Shown: positions 25,780 to 36,532, counted from the first letter of the stretch. The stretch is DNA of 47,188 nucleotides from Planktomarina sp. (GCA_020630595.1 JAHDBC010000002.1:113664-160851), one strand, 5' to 3'. Numbers and translations are program-made. The notes: generated by a model from the sequence alone, not told the origin.

Positions 25780-26358
25780 CTATGCGCTTAGCGCAGGCCT
25801 TTGCAATTCCTGAAGAACGCCGCGGTATCCGGCACCGGCCAAAAACGCGGCTTCGGACTGGGTGTCGGTGCGTCCCAGCGCGGCATTGCGATATGGAAAT
25901 CGCCCAAACTTGCGGATAATTTCACGATGCACCCGTGCATGCAGAATATTATCATCCCCCGGCAAACGATCACGCATCAATCGAACACAGCGGTCCTGAT
26001 CCGGAAGACATTCGGAATGCATCAATGGCAGGTAAAAGAATTGCCTGGCCGGCGGATCAATGCGCATGTCCCACCCCTGATGGATGGCCTTTTTCGCCGC
26101 AGCCAGGGCAAGCCGATCAGACCGGAACGCCAACATGGAATCACGATACATGTTGCGCGGGAATTGATCGGTGAGAATCAGATAGGCCAGTGCCCCACTT
26201 GGATACGTCAGCCAAAGTCCAAACGACCCACGCATCGCATCCTGCCACGCCGTTTCAAAACGGTCGGTGATCTTGCCATCCAATTCGGGCGTGCTGTTGT
26301 ACCAATCCGACGGGCTGCATTCATCCAGCCAAAACGACAAAACCTGCTCCGGTGCCAT
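25780..26358 (-). CDS. DUF924-family protein
   Basis: This 192-residue soluble protein has the DUF924 pattern: VLSFWLDECSPSDWY at residues 5-19, LAYLILTDQFPRNMYR near 57-72, DPPARQFFYLPLMHSE near 100-115, and late KFGRFPYRNAALGR near 150-163. The family is widespread and alpha-helical, with TPR-like repeats reported, and its function is unknown. It follows the second MFS gene by 57 bases on the same strand. Confidence 0.85.
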   Translation of the reverse strand: MAPEQVLSFWLDECSPSDWYNSTPELDGKITDRFETAWQDAMRGSFGLWLTYPSGALAYLILTDQFPRNMYRDSMLAFRSDRLALAAAKKAIHQGWDMRIDPPARQFFYLPLMHSECLPDQDRCVRLMRDRLPGDDNILHARVHREIIRKFGRFPYRNAALGRTDTQSEAAFLAGAGYRGVLQELQRPALSA

Positions 26359-26415
26359 ACCGTATCACTCCACACTGCGCCCCTTGGACCGATTGTGACC
26401 GGGAATGTATTCAGG

Positions 26416-27693
26416 TCAAGGATTTCTTCCGTCTTCTTCTGACCCTTCTTCTTCCAGCACCGCTTCCCCATAAACTTCGGAGGCCAGTTCAACAGCCACA
26501 ACAGATGCGGATGGCATGATCGGTGTATAGCTTGCGGTATCTTCCGATGTTGTGGTCGTCGCACGCTGTGTCATCCGGTACAGGGCGTATATCGCCAGTG
26601 CCACCAGCAGGATTCCGACAAACAGGAAAAACCCCATCGGCCCAGCGGTGGTCATCACCCAGCCTGTGACCAACGGCCCACCGACCGCACCGACGCCATT
26701 GATAAACAGCAGCCCGCCAGAGGCTGCGGGCATATCATCAGGTTCCAGGTAATCGTTCGTATACGCCAACAACAATGAATACAGCGGGTTCGACGTGCCC
26801 CCCATCAGAAACCCGACAATCAGAATGGCAATGAAATTTTCGCCAATCATGAACGCAATTATGGACGGAATCCCCCCAAGCGCGGAAACACCCAAAATCA
26901 AGATCCGGCGATCCATGCGGTCGGAAAACCAACCGATCGGATATTGCATGACAAGCGCCCCGATATAGATCACCGACACAAACAGCGAAATTTGCGGGAT
27001 CGATAATCCAATCTGCGTGCCGAACACCGCCGCCATGCCAAATTGCGCAGAATACACGCCGCCCAACAAAAACATGCCCATGCACCCCAATGGCGACGCG
27101 GAAATCAGCTGCCGCAGGGTCATTGGTTTCGTGGTGCCAAACGCAGGCGTGGGCTGAATCGACAGCAAGATCGGCGCGAATGAAATCGAAATCAGAACCG
27201 ATGCCACCACGAACAGCACATAGCCACCAGCATCCCCATAGGCCAACAGGCCCTGTGCCGCGACGACGCCCGACATTTGGACAATCATGTAAAGCGACAA
27301 TGCCTTGCCACGGTTTTCATTCGTCGACGCGTTGTTCAGCCAGCTTTCGGCGGTGACATAAACGCCGGAAAAACAGAAACCGATCACGATGCGCCCCACG
27401 ATCCACGCAGCCGGATGAGTCAAAACCGGGTACAGGATCAAAACGGCAGAGATGAAAGAGGCCAGTGCCGCAAACACCCGAACGTGGCCCACCCTGCGGA
27501 TCAGTTCCGGCGTGATCCGCGACCCGCCCAAAAAGCCCGCAAAATAGGCTGACATGACAAGGGACATTTCAAAAGTCGAAAACCCTTCGATGTCGCCGCG
27601 CACACCCAAAAGCGTGCCCTGCAGCCCGTTGCCCACCATCAAGAACAGCATACCCAGCAGAAGGGCCCAGGACCCCGTCAAGACTTGAAACAT
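26416..27693 (-). CDS. MFS transporter (YcaD-like)
   Basis: This 425-residue carrier has 12 hydrophobic segments. FLGGSRITPELIRRVGHVRVF after the second helix is the loop-2 signature, and AESWLNNASTNENRGKALSLY near 118-138 is characteristic of the YcaD subgroup. QYPIGWFSDRMDRR is the second loop-8 copy of the signature. It has an acidic cytosolic C-terminal tail of about 55 residues. The substrate is unknown. It begins 33 bases after the queA stop on the same strand. Confidence 0.82.
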   Translation of the reverse strand: MFQVLTGSWALLLGMLFLMVGNGLQGTLLGVRGDIEGFSTFEMSLVMSAYFAGFLGGSRITPELIRRVGHVRVFAALASFISAVLILYPVLTHPAAWIVGRIVIGFCFSGVYVTAESWLNNASTNENRGKALSLYMIVQMSGVVAAQGLLAYGDAGGYVLFVVASVLISISFAPILLSIQPTPAFGTTKPMTLRQLISASPLGCMGMFLLGGVYSAQFGMAAVFGTQIGLSIPQISLFVSVIYIGALVMQYPIGWFSDRMDRRILILGVSALGGIPSIIAFMIGENFIAILIVGFLMGGTSNPLYSLLLAYTNDYLEPDDMPAASGGLLFINGVGAVGGPLVTGWVMTTAGPMGFFLFVGILLVALAIYALYRMTQRATTTTSEDTASYTPIMPSASVVAVELASEVYGEAVLEEEGSEEDGRNP

Positions 27694-27726
27694 TTTACTG
27701 ATCCTTTGTGGTGTGGCCCAGGCCAG

Positions 27727-28773
27727 CTAGGGCAAAAGAAGGGATGCATCGCCATAGCTAAAAAAGCGATAATTCTGTTTTAGCGCGTGATCATAAATTC
27801 CCATGATCCGATCTTTGCCCATAAATCCTGCGACAAGCATCATCAAAGTCGACTCTGGTAGGTGAAAATTTGTCATCAAGCCGTCCGCGACATGAAATTC
27901 GAACCCCGGATAGATGAAAATATCCGTGTCACCTTCCCACGCTTCAATCTGACCTGATCGGGCCGCGGTTTCGATCAAGCGCAACGCCGTGGTGCCCACG
28001 GGAATGACGCGCCCGCCTGCCATCTGTGTCGCCTTAATCTCAGCGGCGGCCTGTTCGGTGACTTGCCCCCATTCGGCATGCATCTTGTGGGTTGTGATAT
28101 CGTCAACCTTGACAGGCAGGAAGGTCCCCGCCCCGACATGAAGGGTGACATAGGTAAATTCGACACCACGTGCCTTCAATCCGGCAAGCAAGGGATCGTC
28201 AAAATGCAGGGATGCCGTTGGTGCAGCCACAGCACCCCGGTGCCGCGCCCAAACCGTTTGGTAATCGGCTTTGTCCTGTTCATCCGCAGCCCGTTTCGAC
28301 GCGATATAGGGCGGCAAGGGCATATCCCCTGCGGCGTCGATTGCTTCGTCCACTGATCCGTCTGCGACATCTAGGGCAATGCACGCCTGCCCGTCGGATT
28401 TGGACAACAAAACAGCCGAAAAACCATCGGTGATAGTGACCCGTTCGCCTTCCTTCCATTTGCGCAAAGGTTTAACCAACGCAGTCCATGTGCCGTCAGG
28501 CTGTGGGTCCAAAAGCGTGATTTCAATACGGGCTGAAACGGGGCCTTCAGCAGAAAGCCGATGGCGCACACCCGACAAGCGCGCCGGGATCACACGGGTA
28601 TCGTTCAACACCAGACGATCACCGGGCCGCAAGATTTGCACCAGATCCCCGACAACGGCATCCATGATCGCCCCCTTATCGGCCACCAGCAACCGGGCAG
28701 CGCTGCGGGGCGATGCGGGCCGGGTTGCGATCCGGTCTTCGGGCAAATCGAAATGGAAATCTGAAAGCTTCAT
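27727..28773 (-). CDS. queA: S-adenosylmethionine:tRNA ribosyltransferase-isomerase
   Basis: QueA adds the ribosyl part of AdoMet to 7-aminomethyl-7-deazaguanine in tRNA, giving epoxyqueuosine at the wobble position. The 348-residue protein starts [20 protein letters not shown] and has [18 protein letters not shown] near 49-66 and the late block [20 protein letters not shown] near 299-318, both diagnostic. Its ATG overlaps the stop of the AsmA-like gene (ATGA), an unrelated partner. Confidence 0.95.
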   Translation of the reverse strand: MKLSDFHFDLPEDRIATRPASPRSAARLLVADKGAIMDAVVGDLVQILRPGDRLVLNDTRVIPARLSGVRHRLSAEGPVSARIEITLLDPQPDGTWTALVKPLRKWKEGERVTITDGFSAVLLSKSDGQACIALDVADGSVDEAIDAAGDMPLPPYIASKRAADEQDKADYQTVWARHRGAVAAPTASLHFDDPLLAGLKARGVEFTYVTLHVGAGTFLPVKVDDITTHKMHAEWGQVTEQAAAEIKATQMAGGRVIPVGTTALRLIETAARSGQIEAWEGDTDIFIYPGFEFHVADGLMTNFHLPESTLMMLVAGFMGKDRIMGIYDHALKQNYRFFSYGDASLLLP

Positions 28774-31700
28774 TCAACAACCTCTGGCGGGGCGCGTCTG
28801 AAAATTTCCCGAAACATACCGGGGGTGAGAATCGACAACGGATTGACGCCGACTGCTATATCGTCTGGCGGTCCCTGCAAGGTGAAATTAAAGCCCAGCA
28901 GCCCTTCGCCGCGACGGGTGAAAATCGCACCAATGGCGTTGACCATGTAAAACGGGGACACAACGCCCTGCAAATCCATCTGCTTGTCGCGCGTGTTGAT
29001 ATAACCATCCAGCGACAAACCCAGCGAAGGCCCGACAGCGCTGGAAGAATACAATGTAAACAAGTCGTCCTTGATATGAAAATCCGCAAGGATTTCGCCC
29101 ATCATCAACCCGCGCCCATCCAGCTGTTCCAGAATGCCCACCACGCTGATGGCGCTAAGGATTGATGCGACGGCGGGCGCATCGATGATCCGCGTATCAA
29201 TGATTTCGGCTGATCCGCGCCATCCCCCGGCCCCGCCACCGCGCAGGGTCAACGAAAGATCGCCGCCGTCCGCTTGCCGCAAAAGCCCCGCATCCCGCAG
29301 CGCCGCACCGGCATTGTTGCCTGAAATGCGCAGGACCGTTTCACCGTTTTCTGTCTGCATCCGCCCCCGGATCATCGCGCCACCATTGACGCGGCCCAAA
29401 AACCGGCCTTCCAGCGTTGCGCCTGGATCAATCTGTATCTGGGCGTTCGTCAATGACAGGCTGTCAGACACCACGATGCGCCGCATGGTGCCATTGATCG
29501 GCGGCAGACCGTTGCCGCCCCCCCTGCCAAACCCGGGCAGGCGGCGTAAATCAACGGTGGCCCCAGACAGATCAACGCCAAGGGGCCGGCCCGCCCCACG
29601 ATCAGTCAGCACGACATCGCCTTGAAGCCAGTTGCCGACACGCACATCGCGCAACCGCATATCGCGCAGCCGCCCTGACCCAAAACGCATCTGTCCCGTT
29701 GCCTGCAAACCCGCAGCCGACACAGCGATGCGGTCGATACTGGGCGTGGCCCCCAAGGTGCCCGCAACGGAAAAGTCAGCCCGCCCGGATGGGGGTTTGG
29801 ACCAGCCAATCCCATCGATTGTGACGGCTGCCCCCACCAGCGTGCTGGAAATATCAAATTCGATCGGCCCACCACGTGGCAAAACCAGATCAATGTTTGC
29901 CTGTGTGGTGCCCCGCATCATGCCCTGCGGCAAACGCACATTGAATGCCCGCAACACCGCATCCGTCACCTGTGCCTCAGCCGTTAGGGTGCTGGCGCTT
30001 TCGCCCCGCTTTTGTTGCCATGTGATATCAGCGGATGTGCCCGCCACACGGACCGGGCCGCGAAGTGTGGTCGACCGCGGGTCAGCGCGCAAAAACAGCC
30101 GGTCGCTGGTCACAGTTTGATTTGGCACAACCACGGCGCTGCGCACGCGGGTCAATGTGGCATCAACGGTATAGGCGACATCAGACGGTTCAATCTTTGG
30201 CTTGAATGGCACAGCCAAGGCCAGATCGACCGTTGCGGTTCCTTCTGCCAGATCAAAATCACGACCGTTGCGCGAAAACAGACGGAACGGACGCTGATCC
30301 ATGGCCCAAAGCATCGCCGGGATCGGCCCAGCAATGTCCAGATCAAACCGGGCGATCACCGGTTTCACCGCAAAGGTTGGGATGGTCATTGTTGAACCCC
30401 CAACCGATACGCGCCCCCGATCAGGGGTCGTCACCTGCCCCTGAACCATGGAAAGCGTTAGCGCCTGACCATCAAAACTGCCGTGGCCCTGTGCGTCTGT
30501 GATCGGCGGCAGCGCGTTCAAAAATCCCACCGCCGCGTCCTGAAAGCCAAAGGTTGCAAACACCCGTCTGTCCTGACCAGTGCGCTGCCTGACGCCCACA
30601 ACCACATCGGTCAGCTGTCCAGCGGTAATGTTCTTTTCGAACCAGCCGCGCGCCCGGGGCCGCATGTCATCCGGCCAATGTTCGATGATCGACAGGGCAT
30701 CAACAGCGTCAATCGTGGCATCAAGGTGCGTGTTGATCGTACCTTGCACTTGTTCCAAGGCGCCGGTGATTTTCAGATGGCCCGTTCCAATTGCCGCCTG
30801 CGCAATGCCAATTTCCAACTTGAACGGATCGGGCCGCAGCCGCAAATCCATGATCAGCCCGGCAACATCGATGGGCGCAACGCCCGCCACCGATGGCAGT
30901 CGCGCCTGATCTGCGCCAAGATGAACGATGAACTGTCCGTCCTGCAACAGCGCATAACCCTGCCCTTCGAACGCCCCGTTGTCTGATGACAGCGCGATTT
31001 CGCTGATATCCAAACGCTGTTGTGACGGATCGTAAGCGAAATAGGTTTTTGCCCGGGAAAACGAAATGCCGTCGGCATCGTCATCCGACACCCGTATTTG
31101 TCCCTGCCCAAAGTCGAGCGTGGCGTTCACCGGTCCCGCCGCCCCATCTGCCAATTCGGTGCGCAGACTGCCAGACAGCGGCGCGTCAACCAGTGACAAC
31201 CACTGCAAGGCCGGGGCCTGTTCGGCCAGATCCTGTGCCGGAATACCATCCAGATGCGCTGTCACCGCAGCACGATCAACTGCCGTTTGATCCAGACTGA
31301 ACGCCAGTGTCGCCGGATCGCCGCGCCCGGTCAAAACCGCGAGATCAAGCCGGGTTTGCACCTGCCCGTTCCTGTTCCGGTCCAGGGTGAAACGGCCCCC
31401 GTCAAACGTCCAGCTGCGGTTGGATTGATGATCCGTATACCGAACCGTCAGCCCGTCCACCTGCGCCGCCACAAGCCGGGTCATGGCGTCATGGGACAGC
31501 CCGGCATTCATTTGCGCCAGAAAACCTTGAATATCGGTTGATTGAACTGCGGCGTCATCGGTTTGAAAGCCCAGATCGAAACTGCCATCACGGTTTTTGA
31601 CCAAATCAATCAAGCCGCCACTAAAATAGATATGGCGGGGGTGGGCCTGTCCGAAAATGATGCTTTCAAAATCAAGTGACAGATCAACTGTTGCGACATC

Positions 31701-32015
31701 CAAAATTGGTGCGCCTTCGGAATCCGCAAGTGCGGCACCCCGCAGCACCACCCGGGGGTGAAGCCCATCCGACAGCCCGATTTCAGCGGACTGAAAGGTC
31801 AGCTGATTGTCACCGGCGGCTTGCTGCAAGCGTTCGGTGACCATGTCGGTCAGCATCGATGGAACAGGCACTGTGCGGTTTTGGAACACGGCAAGAAACA
31901 ACACCACGCACAGCAGCACGGCAACAAGAATAGCTGCCGGCGCATCCCATACCGCCCAAACGGCACGCTTGCGCCTGCGGTGACGCCGCCATAATTCGTC
32001 GTTGGTTGGGGTCAA
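28770..32015 (-). CDS. AsmA/YhdP-like giant envelope protein
   Basis: This 1081-residue protein has one N-terminal membrane helix (about residues 24-46, [20 protein letters not shown]). About 1000 residues of mostly beta-rich periplasmic sequence follow, with no enzyme motif, and an AsmA-like C-terminal region (about 870-1060, with [17 protein letters not shown] and [20 protein letters not shown]). The DUF3971/AsmA-like group is proposed to bridge inner and outer membranes for lipid movement. The furthest possible start is TTG at 32015, since a TAG lies three codons upstream and no ATG or GTG precedes the membrane helix. TTG would limit output. It is the first gene of a unit with queA. Confidence 0.85.
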   Translation of the reverse strand: MTPTNDELWRRHRRRKRAVWAVWDAPAAILVAVLLCVVLFLAVFQNRTVPVPSMLTDMVTERLQQAAGDNQLTFQSAEIGLSDGLHPRVVLRGAALADSEGAPILDVATVDLSLDFESIIFGQAHPRHIYFSGGLIDLVKNRDGSFDLGFQTDDAAVQSTDIQGFLAQMNAGLSHDAMTRLVAAQVDGLTVRYTDHQSNRSWTFDGGRFTLDRNRNGQVQTRLDLAVLTGRGDPATLAFSLDQTAVDRAAVTAHLDGIPAQDLAEQAPALQWLSLVDAPLSGSLRTELADGAAGPVNATLDFGQGQIRVSDDDADGISFSRAKTYFAYDPSQQRLDISEIALSSDNGAFEGQGYALLQDGQFIVHLGADQARLPSVAGVAPIDVAGLIMDLRLRPDPFKLEIGIAQAAIGTGHLKITGALEQVQGTINTHLDATIDAVDALSIIEHWPDDMRPRARGWFEKNITAGQLTDVVVGVRQRTGQDRRVFATFGFQDAAVGFLNALPPITDAQGHGSFDGQALTLSMVQGQVTTPDRGRVSVGGSTMTIPTFAVKPVIARFDLDIAGPIPAMLWAMDQRPFRLFSRNGRDFDLAEGTATVDLALAVPFKPKIEPSDVAYTVDATLTRVRSAVVVPNQTVTSDRLFLRADPRSTTLRGPVRVAGTSADITWQQKRGESASTLTAEAQVTDAVLRAFNVRLPQGMMRGTTQANIDLVLPRGGPIEFDISSTLVGAAVTIDGIGWSKPPSGRADFSVAGTLGATPSIDRIAVSAAGLQATGQMRFGSGRLRDMRLRDVRVGNWLQGDVVLTDRGAGRPLGVDLSGATVDLRRLPGFGRGGGNGLPPINGTMRRIVVSDSLSLTNAQIQIDPGATLEGRFLGRVNGGAMIRGRMQTENGETVLRISGNNAGAALRDAGLLRQADGGDLSLTLRGGGAGGWRGSAEIIDTRIIDAPAVASILSAISVVGILEQLDGRGLMMGEILADFHIKDDLFTLYSSSAVGPSLGLSLDGYINTRDKQMDLQGVVSPFYMVNAIGAIFTRRGEGLLGFNFTLQGPPDDIAVGVNPLSILTPGMFREIFRRAPPEVVE

Positions 32016-32093
32016 TTCGCGCTACCCAGATGTTCGTTTCGCCCTAAGATATTGCCCTAGATGACCAATCAAAGAAAAGAAGGATCACACAGC

Positions 32094-32555
32094 ATGCCCG
32101 AAATTGGCGACAAAGCCCCGGAATTTGAACTGCCCCGTGATGGCGATGGCACGATTTCACTGGCCGATCTGAAGGGCAAGGCGGTCGTTTTGTATTTTTA
32201 CCCAAAAGACGACACACCCGGGTGCACCAAAGAAGCATTGGGATTCACAGCAGCAGCACAGAATTTCGCTGACGCCAACACCGTCGTCTTGGGCGTTTCC
32301 AAGGACAGCGTCAAAAAGCACGACAAATTCGTGGCAAAGCATGATCTGAATGTGATTCTGGTCAGCGACGAACAGTCAGATGTTTGCGAACGGTATGGGG
32401 TTTGGGTGGAAAAAAGCATGTATGGCAAAACATATATGGGCATTGAACGGGCAACATATCTGATCGCACCGGATGGAACGATCGCGCAAATCTGGCGCAA
32501 GGTCAAAGTGCCGGGCCACGTCGATGCGGTGCTGGAAGCGGCGCAAGCCCTGTGA
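32094..32555 (+). CDS. bcp: Peroxiredoxin, BCP/PrxQ type
   Basis: This thiol peroxidase reduces hydrogen peroxide and organic peroxides. The 153-residue protein has the peroxidatic cysteine in DDTPGCTKEAL (Cys44). In the E. coli enzyme a resolving cysteine lies five residues further, but here that position is Leu49. Cys98 (SDVCERYG) remains as the only other cysteine. It may therefore work as a 1-Cys enzyme or through another partner. I chose the ATG at 32094, with GAAGGA about nine bases upstream. It is divergent from the AsmA-like gene and overlaps the DUF455 gene by four bases. Confidence 0.9.
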   Translation: MPEIGDKAPEFELPRDGDGTISLADLKGKAVVLYFYPKDDTPGCTKEALGFTAAAQNFADANTVVLGVSKDSVKKHDKFVAKHDLNVILVSDEQSDVCERYGVWVEKSMYGKTYMGIERATYLIAPDGTIAQIWRKVKVPGHVDAVLEAAQAL

Positions 32556-33385
32556 CCCAAACACTTTCGGACATGGCCGTTGCGGTTTTGACAACGGCGG
32601 ACGGGCGCGAAAAAACGGCGCTGTCGCGGAAATTTGCGCAGGATTGGTTTGATGCCCGCGCAGCGGGGACGCCGATCCCAATCGGGCAAGCGGCCCCCCC
32701 GGATCGACCATCACGCCCGGACCAACCGGCGCTTTTGGATCCCAGGGATGTGCCCCGCCGCCGCCCGGGCAGCGAAGCGGGCCGGATCGCGTTGTTGCAT
32801 GCGGTCGCGCATATCGAATTAAACGCGGTTGACCTGCATTGGGATATCATTCCGCGGTTTGCCCATCACGACATGCCGCTGGGCTATTATGACGACTGGG
32901 TCAAAGCTGCGGATGAAGAATCTAAACATTTCAACCTGATGTGCGATTGCCTTGAAGCCATGGGCAGTCATTACGGTGCTTTGCCCGCACATGCGGGCAT
33001 GTGGCGCGCGGCAGAAGACACAGCAGACGATCACATGGGCCGGCTTGCCGTGGTTCCCATGGTATTGGAAGCGCGCGGCTTGGATGTGACGCCCGGCATG
33101 ATCCAGGTTTTCAAATCGGCCAAGGCGAAAGATGCGGTCGAAGCGCTTGAAATCATCTACGCCGAAGAGGTCAGCCATGTGGCCTATGGGTCAAAGTGGT
33201 TTCATTTCCTGTGCGGGCAAAACGGGTTGGACCCGAAACCGGCGTTTCATGAATTGGTCCGGCGCTATTTCCACGGACCCCTGAAAGCACCGTTTAATGA
33301 AGAAAAGCGGGCCGAGGCCGGAATTGCGCCAGATTTCTACTGGCCCCTGTCCGATCAAATGCCGCCGCCGCCCGCGATGCGATAA
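32552..33385 (+). CDS. DUF455 ferritin-like protein
   Basis: This 277-residue soluble protein has a ferritin-like four-helix core with repeated metal ligands: HAVAHIELNAVDLHWD near residues 77-92, DEESKHFNLMCDCLEAMGSHYG near 120-141 and YAEEVSHVAYGSKWFHFL near 205-222. The pattern of Glu and ExxH supports a di-iron centre. DUF455 proteins relate to tRNA-hydroxylase-like enzymes, but no substrate is established. It starts with GTG within the bcp stop (GTGA), so it is coupled to a peroxiredoxin, which suggests an oxidative-stress link. A terminator-like hairpin follows at once. Confidence 0.82.
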   Translation: MTQTLSDMAVAVLTTADGREKTALSRKFAQDWFDARAAGTPIPIGQAAPPDRPSRPDQPALLDPRDVPRRRPGSEAGRIALLHAVAHIELNAVDLHWDIIPRFAHHDMPLGYYDDWVKAADEESKHFNLMCDCLEAMGSHYGALPAHAGMWRAAEDTADDHMGRLAVVPMVLEARGLDVTPGMIQVFKSAKAKDAVEALEIIYAEEVSHVAYGSKWFHFLCGQNGLDPKPAFHELVRRYFHGPLKAPFNEEKRAEAGIAPDFYWPLSDQMPPPPAMR

Positions 33386-33417
33386 GCAAAGCCCTGCCAG
33401 TTCAGTTCAGGCGGGCT
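33385..33417 (+). terminator. Terminator behind bcp-DUF455
   Basis: AAAGCCC-T-GCC pairs with GGC-GGGCTTT (left arm from 33385, right arm ending 33416) with one bulged T. The T-run is only part of the stem, so its strength is moderate. Confidence 0.5.
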
Positions 33418-33518
33418 TTGGTCTGGTCGCAAAATCCTTGCGACCCTTCAAAGCCAACGCTAACACGTTCAGGCGCATGTGCGTGACCATGGGGATGGTT
33501 GAAACGAAAGGTGCAGGT

Positions 33519-34835
33519 ATGGGACTGCGGCAATCTTGGAATCGGTTTTTGGAACGGCGCGTTCCCGAAAAGCGCCTGTTTTTGCGCACGGATTCCGAAA
33601 CCCGGTTTGTTCGCCTGTCGTCTGGGTCCCAAATCCTGGCCGTGATGGGCGGGGCCTTGGTTGTGGGTTGGGCCATTGTGGCGACGGCCATCATCCTGAT
33701 GGACACGATTGGTTCCGGCAATTTCCGGGATCAGGCAAAACGGGATCAACAGATTTACGAAGAACGGCTGAACGCGCTGGCCGAAGAACGTGATGCCCGC
33801 GCCGAAGAGGCGATCGCCGCACAGGAACGTTTTAACACTGCCCTTGAACAGGTTTCGTTGATGCAAAGCCAGCTTTTGGCATCCGAAGACAGGCGCAAGG
33901 AATTGGAACGCGGGATCGAGGTGGTTCAGAACACCCTGCGCCGCACAATTGCGGAACGCGAAACAGCCCAAGAACGGTATGACACCCTGAACGCGACCTT
34001 GGCAGAGGGCGAAACCGGCACGGCAAATGGATCCGAAGACGGGGCGTTTTCCGAAACGCTGGCCTATCTGACGGATGCATTGGAAGTGACCGCAGCGCAG
34101 CGTGACAATGCCGCCAACGAAGCATTGGCCGCCGCTGATCGTTTGGCGGCACTAGATAACGAAATGCAGATCCTTGAAGAACGGACCGATGAAATCTTCC
34201 GCCAGTTGGAAGACGCGATGACGATTTCGGTTCAGCCACTGGATCGTATGTTCCGCAATGCAGGGCTGAACACCAATTCGCTTTTGGATGCTGTCCGGCG
34301 CGGTTATTCGGGGCGTGGTGGTGCGCTGTCCCCGATCAGCTATTCGACGCGCGGCAATGCAGACCCCAGCGCAGATGAAGATCGCGCAAATCAGATCATC
34401 ACGCAGCTGGATCGGTTGAACATTTACCGGATCGCGGCGTCCCGCGCCCCCTTTGCCCTGCCTGTCAAAGGCAATTTCCGCTACACATCCGGCTTTGGTC
34501 CGCGGTGGGGGCGGATGCACCGGGGCACAGACTTTGCAGCGGCCCATGGATCACCGATCTATTCCACCGCCGATGGCGTGGTGACCAAGGCCGGTTGGGG
34601 CAGCGGATACGGTCGCGTGATCTACATCCAACATGAATTTGGCATTGAAACCCGATACGCCCATTTGTCGCGCATTCGCGTGAATGTGGGTGAACGGGTC
34701 TCGCGCGGGCAGCGGATCGGTGATATGGGAAGTTCCGGTCGATCCACTGGCACGCATCTTCACTACGAAGTTCGGGTAAATGGCAGGGCCGTGAACCCGA
34801 TGATCTACATAAGGGCAGCGAACGATGTTTTCTAA
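33519..34835 (+). CDS. Membrane-anchored coiled-coil M23 endopeptidase
   Basis: This 438-residue peptidoglycan hydrolase has one membrane helix (about residues 37-62), a long periplasmic coiled coil (about 65-240, rich in Glu/Arg/Ala/Gln) and an intact M23 domain (about 325-430). The zinc ligands are present: HRGTD, then the HLHYE pair near the end, and YAHLS. It should therefore be active, unlike the NlpD-like protein. AAAGG seven bases before the ATG at 33519 sets the start, although in-frame ATGs lie upstream at 33489 and 33495. Its last 11 bases overlap the bactofilin gene, a recurring pairing in which the filament positions the hydrolase. Confidence 0.88.
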   Translation: MGLRQSWNRFLERRVPEKRLFLRTDSETRFVRLSSGSQILAVMGGALVVGWAIVATAIILMDTIGSGNFRDQAKRDQQIYEERLNALAEERDARAEEAIAAQERFNTALEQVSLMQSQLLASEDRRKELERGIEVVQNTLRRTIAERETAQERYDTLNATLAEGETGTANGSEDGAFSETLAYLTDALEVTAAQRDNAANEALAAADRLAALDNEMQILEERTDEIFRQLEDAMTISVQPLDRMFRNAGLNTNSLLDAVRRGYSGRGGALSPISYSTRGNADPSADEDRANQIITQLDRLNIYRIAASRAPFALPVKGNFRYTSGFGPRWGRMHRGTDFAAAHGSPIYSTADGVVTKAGWGSGYGRVIYIQHEFGIETRYAHLSRIRVNVGERVSRGQRIGDMGSSGRSTGTHLHYEVRVNGRAVNPMIYIRAANDVF

Positions 34836-35319
34836 AAGCAAGTCTTCCGAACCAGCGTCCACCGGCGCGACTGACAAAAAACCTGCAGCCCCGGCATCAT
34901 CGCCTGCGGCGGCAAAACCTGCCACTGATTTCAAAGCGGCAGCACCAAAGCCAAAGCCACCAGCGTCGATCCTGTCTGCGGATCTGCACATCACGGGCAA
35001 TCTGAAAACCAGCGGTGACATTCAGGTCGAAGGTCAAGTGGATGGCGACATCCGCGCGCATTTGCTGACCGTTGGCGAAGGTGCCACCGTTCGCGGCGAA
35101 GTGATTGCCGACGATGTTGTGATCAATGGGCATATCATTGGCCGTGTGCGTGGCCTGAAAGTGCGTCTGACATCGACAGCACAAGTCGAAGGCGACATCA
35201 TCCACAAAACCATCGCAATCGAAAGCGGTGCGCATTTCGAAGGGTCCGTACAGCGTCAGGATGACCCGCTGTCAGCAGCCGGCGGCAAGAAAGCGGCACC
35301 AAAGCCAGCGGAAAGCTGA
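34825..35319 (+). CDS. Bactofilin (polymer-forming cytoskeletal protein)
   Basis: This 164-residue cytosolic protein has a disordered Ala/Pro/Lys N-terminus (about 1-48), a right-handed beta-helix core of the DUF583/bactofilin family (about 49-145) with SADLHITGNLKTSGDIQVEG and GDIRAHLLTVGEGATVRGEV, and a short Lys/Pro tail. Bactofilins form nucleotide-free filaments that guide cell shape, stalks or wall enzymes. Its start lies within the M23 gene (11-base overlap), so translation is coupled. A strong terminator follows 31 bases after the stop. Confidence 0.9.
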   Translation: MFSKSKSSEPASTGATDKKPAAPASSPAAAKPATDFKAAAPKPKPPASILSADLHITGNLKTSGDIQVEGQVDGDIRAHLLTVGEGATVRGEVIADDVVINGHIIGRVRGLKVRLTSTAQVEGDIIHKTIAIESGAHFEGSVQRQDDPLSAAGGKKAAPKPAES

Positions 35320-35349
35320 ATACCCAAAATTTGCGTTTTCAACGTCAGA

Positions 35350-35382
35350 CAGGCATCGACAATCGTCGGTGCCTGTTTTGGT
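35350..35382 (+). terminator. Rho-independent terminator after bactofilin
   Basis: CAGGCATCGAC (35350-35360) pairs with GTCGGTGCCTG (35365-35375), including one T-G pair, around AATC. The downstream TTTTGGTTTG completes the pattern. It ends the M23-bactofilin unit and lies before the convergent prfB gene. Confidence 0.82.
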
Positions 35383-35407
35383 TTGAATGTGCAATGAAGG
35401 CGGCCGA

Positions 35408-36532
35408 TCAGTCCGCGTTTGCTTCCGCCCGGGATTTGCCAGACACATCCATGGCCAGGGTGGCCGCCATCAAACCGTCCAAATCCCCGTCCAATACGCC
35501 CTTGGTGTCAGAGGTTTCGAAGTTTGTCCGCAGGTCTTTGACCATTTGATATGGCTGCAGCACATAAGACCGGATCTGATTGCCCCAGCCCGCATCACCG
35601 GCGTTTTCATGCGCTTCGTTCACGAGGGCAGACCGTTTGTCCAATTCCATTTGATACAGGCGGGATTTCAACGCCTTCATTGCAATATCGCGGTTTTGGT
35701 GCTGCGATTTTTCGGAACTGGTGACGACGATCCCGGTCGGGTGGTGGGTGATGCGAACGGCCGAATCCGTGGTGTTCACGTGCTGCCCACCGGCCCCGGA
35801 CGACCGATAAGTGTCGATGCGGATGTCCGCAGGGTTCACTTCGATTTCAATGTTGTCATCGACCACCGGGTACACCTTTACCGACGTGAAAGAGGTGTGC
35901 CGCTTCGCAGCAGAATCAAAAGGGCTGATGCGCACCAACCGGTGCACCCCGGATTCTGATTTCAACCAACCGTACGCATTATGACCGCTGATCTTATACG
36001 CGGCGGATTTGATCCCAGCTTCGTCCCCGCCTTGTTCTGACTGCAGTTCAACCTTGTATCCCTTGGATTCTGCCCAACGCACGTACATGCGCGCCAGCAT
36101 GGACGCCCAATCGCAGCTTTCCGTCCCACCGGCCCCGGCATTGATTTCAAGGAACGTGTCGTTGCTGTCAGCCTCCCCATCCAGAAGGGCTTCCAGTTCC
36201 TTTTGCGCGGCGGTTTCAGCCAATGCCTTCAAACTGTTTTCGGCGTCGGTGACGACTTCGGCATCGTCTTCCATTTCGCCCAGTTCAATCAATTCCTGCG
36301 CATCAGACAAATCCTGACGGATCGATTCATAGGTCTGAATCTTATCCATCAGCGTTTGGCGATCCCGCATCAGCTTTTGGGCACGTTCCTGATCGTTCCA
36401 CAAATCGGGATCTTCGATCATCGCGTTGAATTCTTCCAACCGATACGCAGCCGTTTCATAGTCCATGCGCTGCGCCAACAAGGCGAGCGATTTTTCGATC
36501 TGTTCCACCACTGAATTCAGTTCTGCGCGCAT
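35408..36532 (-). CDS. prfB: Peptide chain release factor 2
   Basis: RF2 ends translation at UGA and UAA. The 374-residue protein has the RF2 stop-reading tripeptide SPF in [15 protein letters not shown] (near 200) and the catalytic GGQ in [15 protein letters not shown] (near 247). In E. coli and many bacteria, prfB contains an in-frame UGA near codon 25, read by programmed +1 frameshift. Here the frame is open from ATG through the matching region ([18 protein letters not shown]), so this feedback is absent. Confidence 0.95.
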   Translation of the reverse strand: MRAELNSVVEQIEKSLALLAQRMDYETAAYRLEEFNAMIEDPDLWNDQERAQKLMRDRQTLMDKIQTYESIRQDLSDAQELIELGEMEDDAEVVTDAENSLKALAETAAQKELEALLDGEADSNDTFLEINAGAGGTESCDWASMLARMYVRWAESKGYKVELQSEQGGDEAGIKSAAYKISGHNAYGWLKSESGVHRLVRISPFDSAAKRHTSFTSVKVYPVVDDNIEIEVNPADIRIDTYRSSGAGGQHVNTTDSAVRITHHPTGIVVTSSEKSQHQNRDIAMKALKSRLYQMELDKRSALVNEAHENAGDAGWGNQIRSYVLQPYQMVKDLRTNFETSDTKGVLDGDLDGLMAATLAMDVSGKSRAEANAD

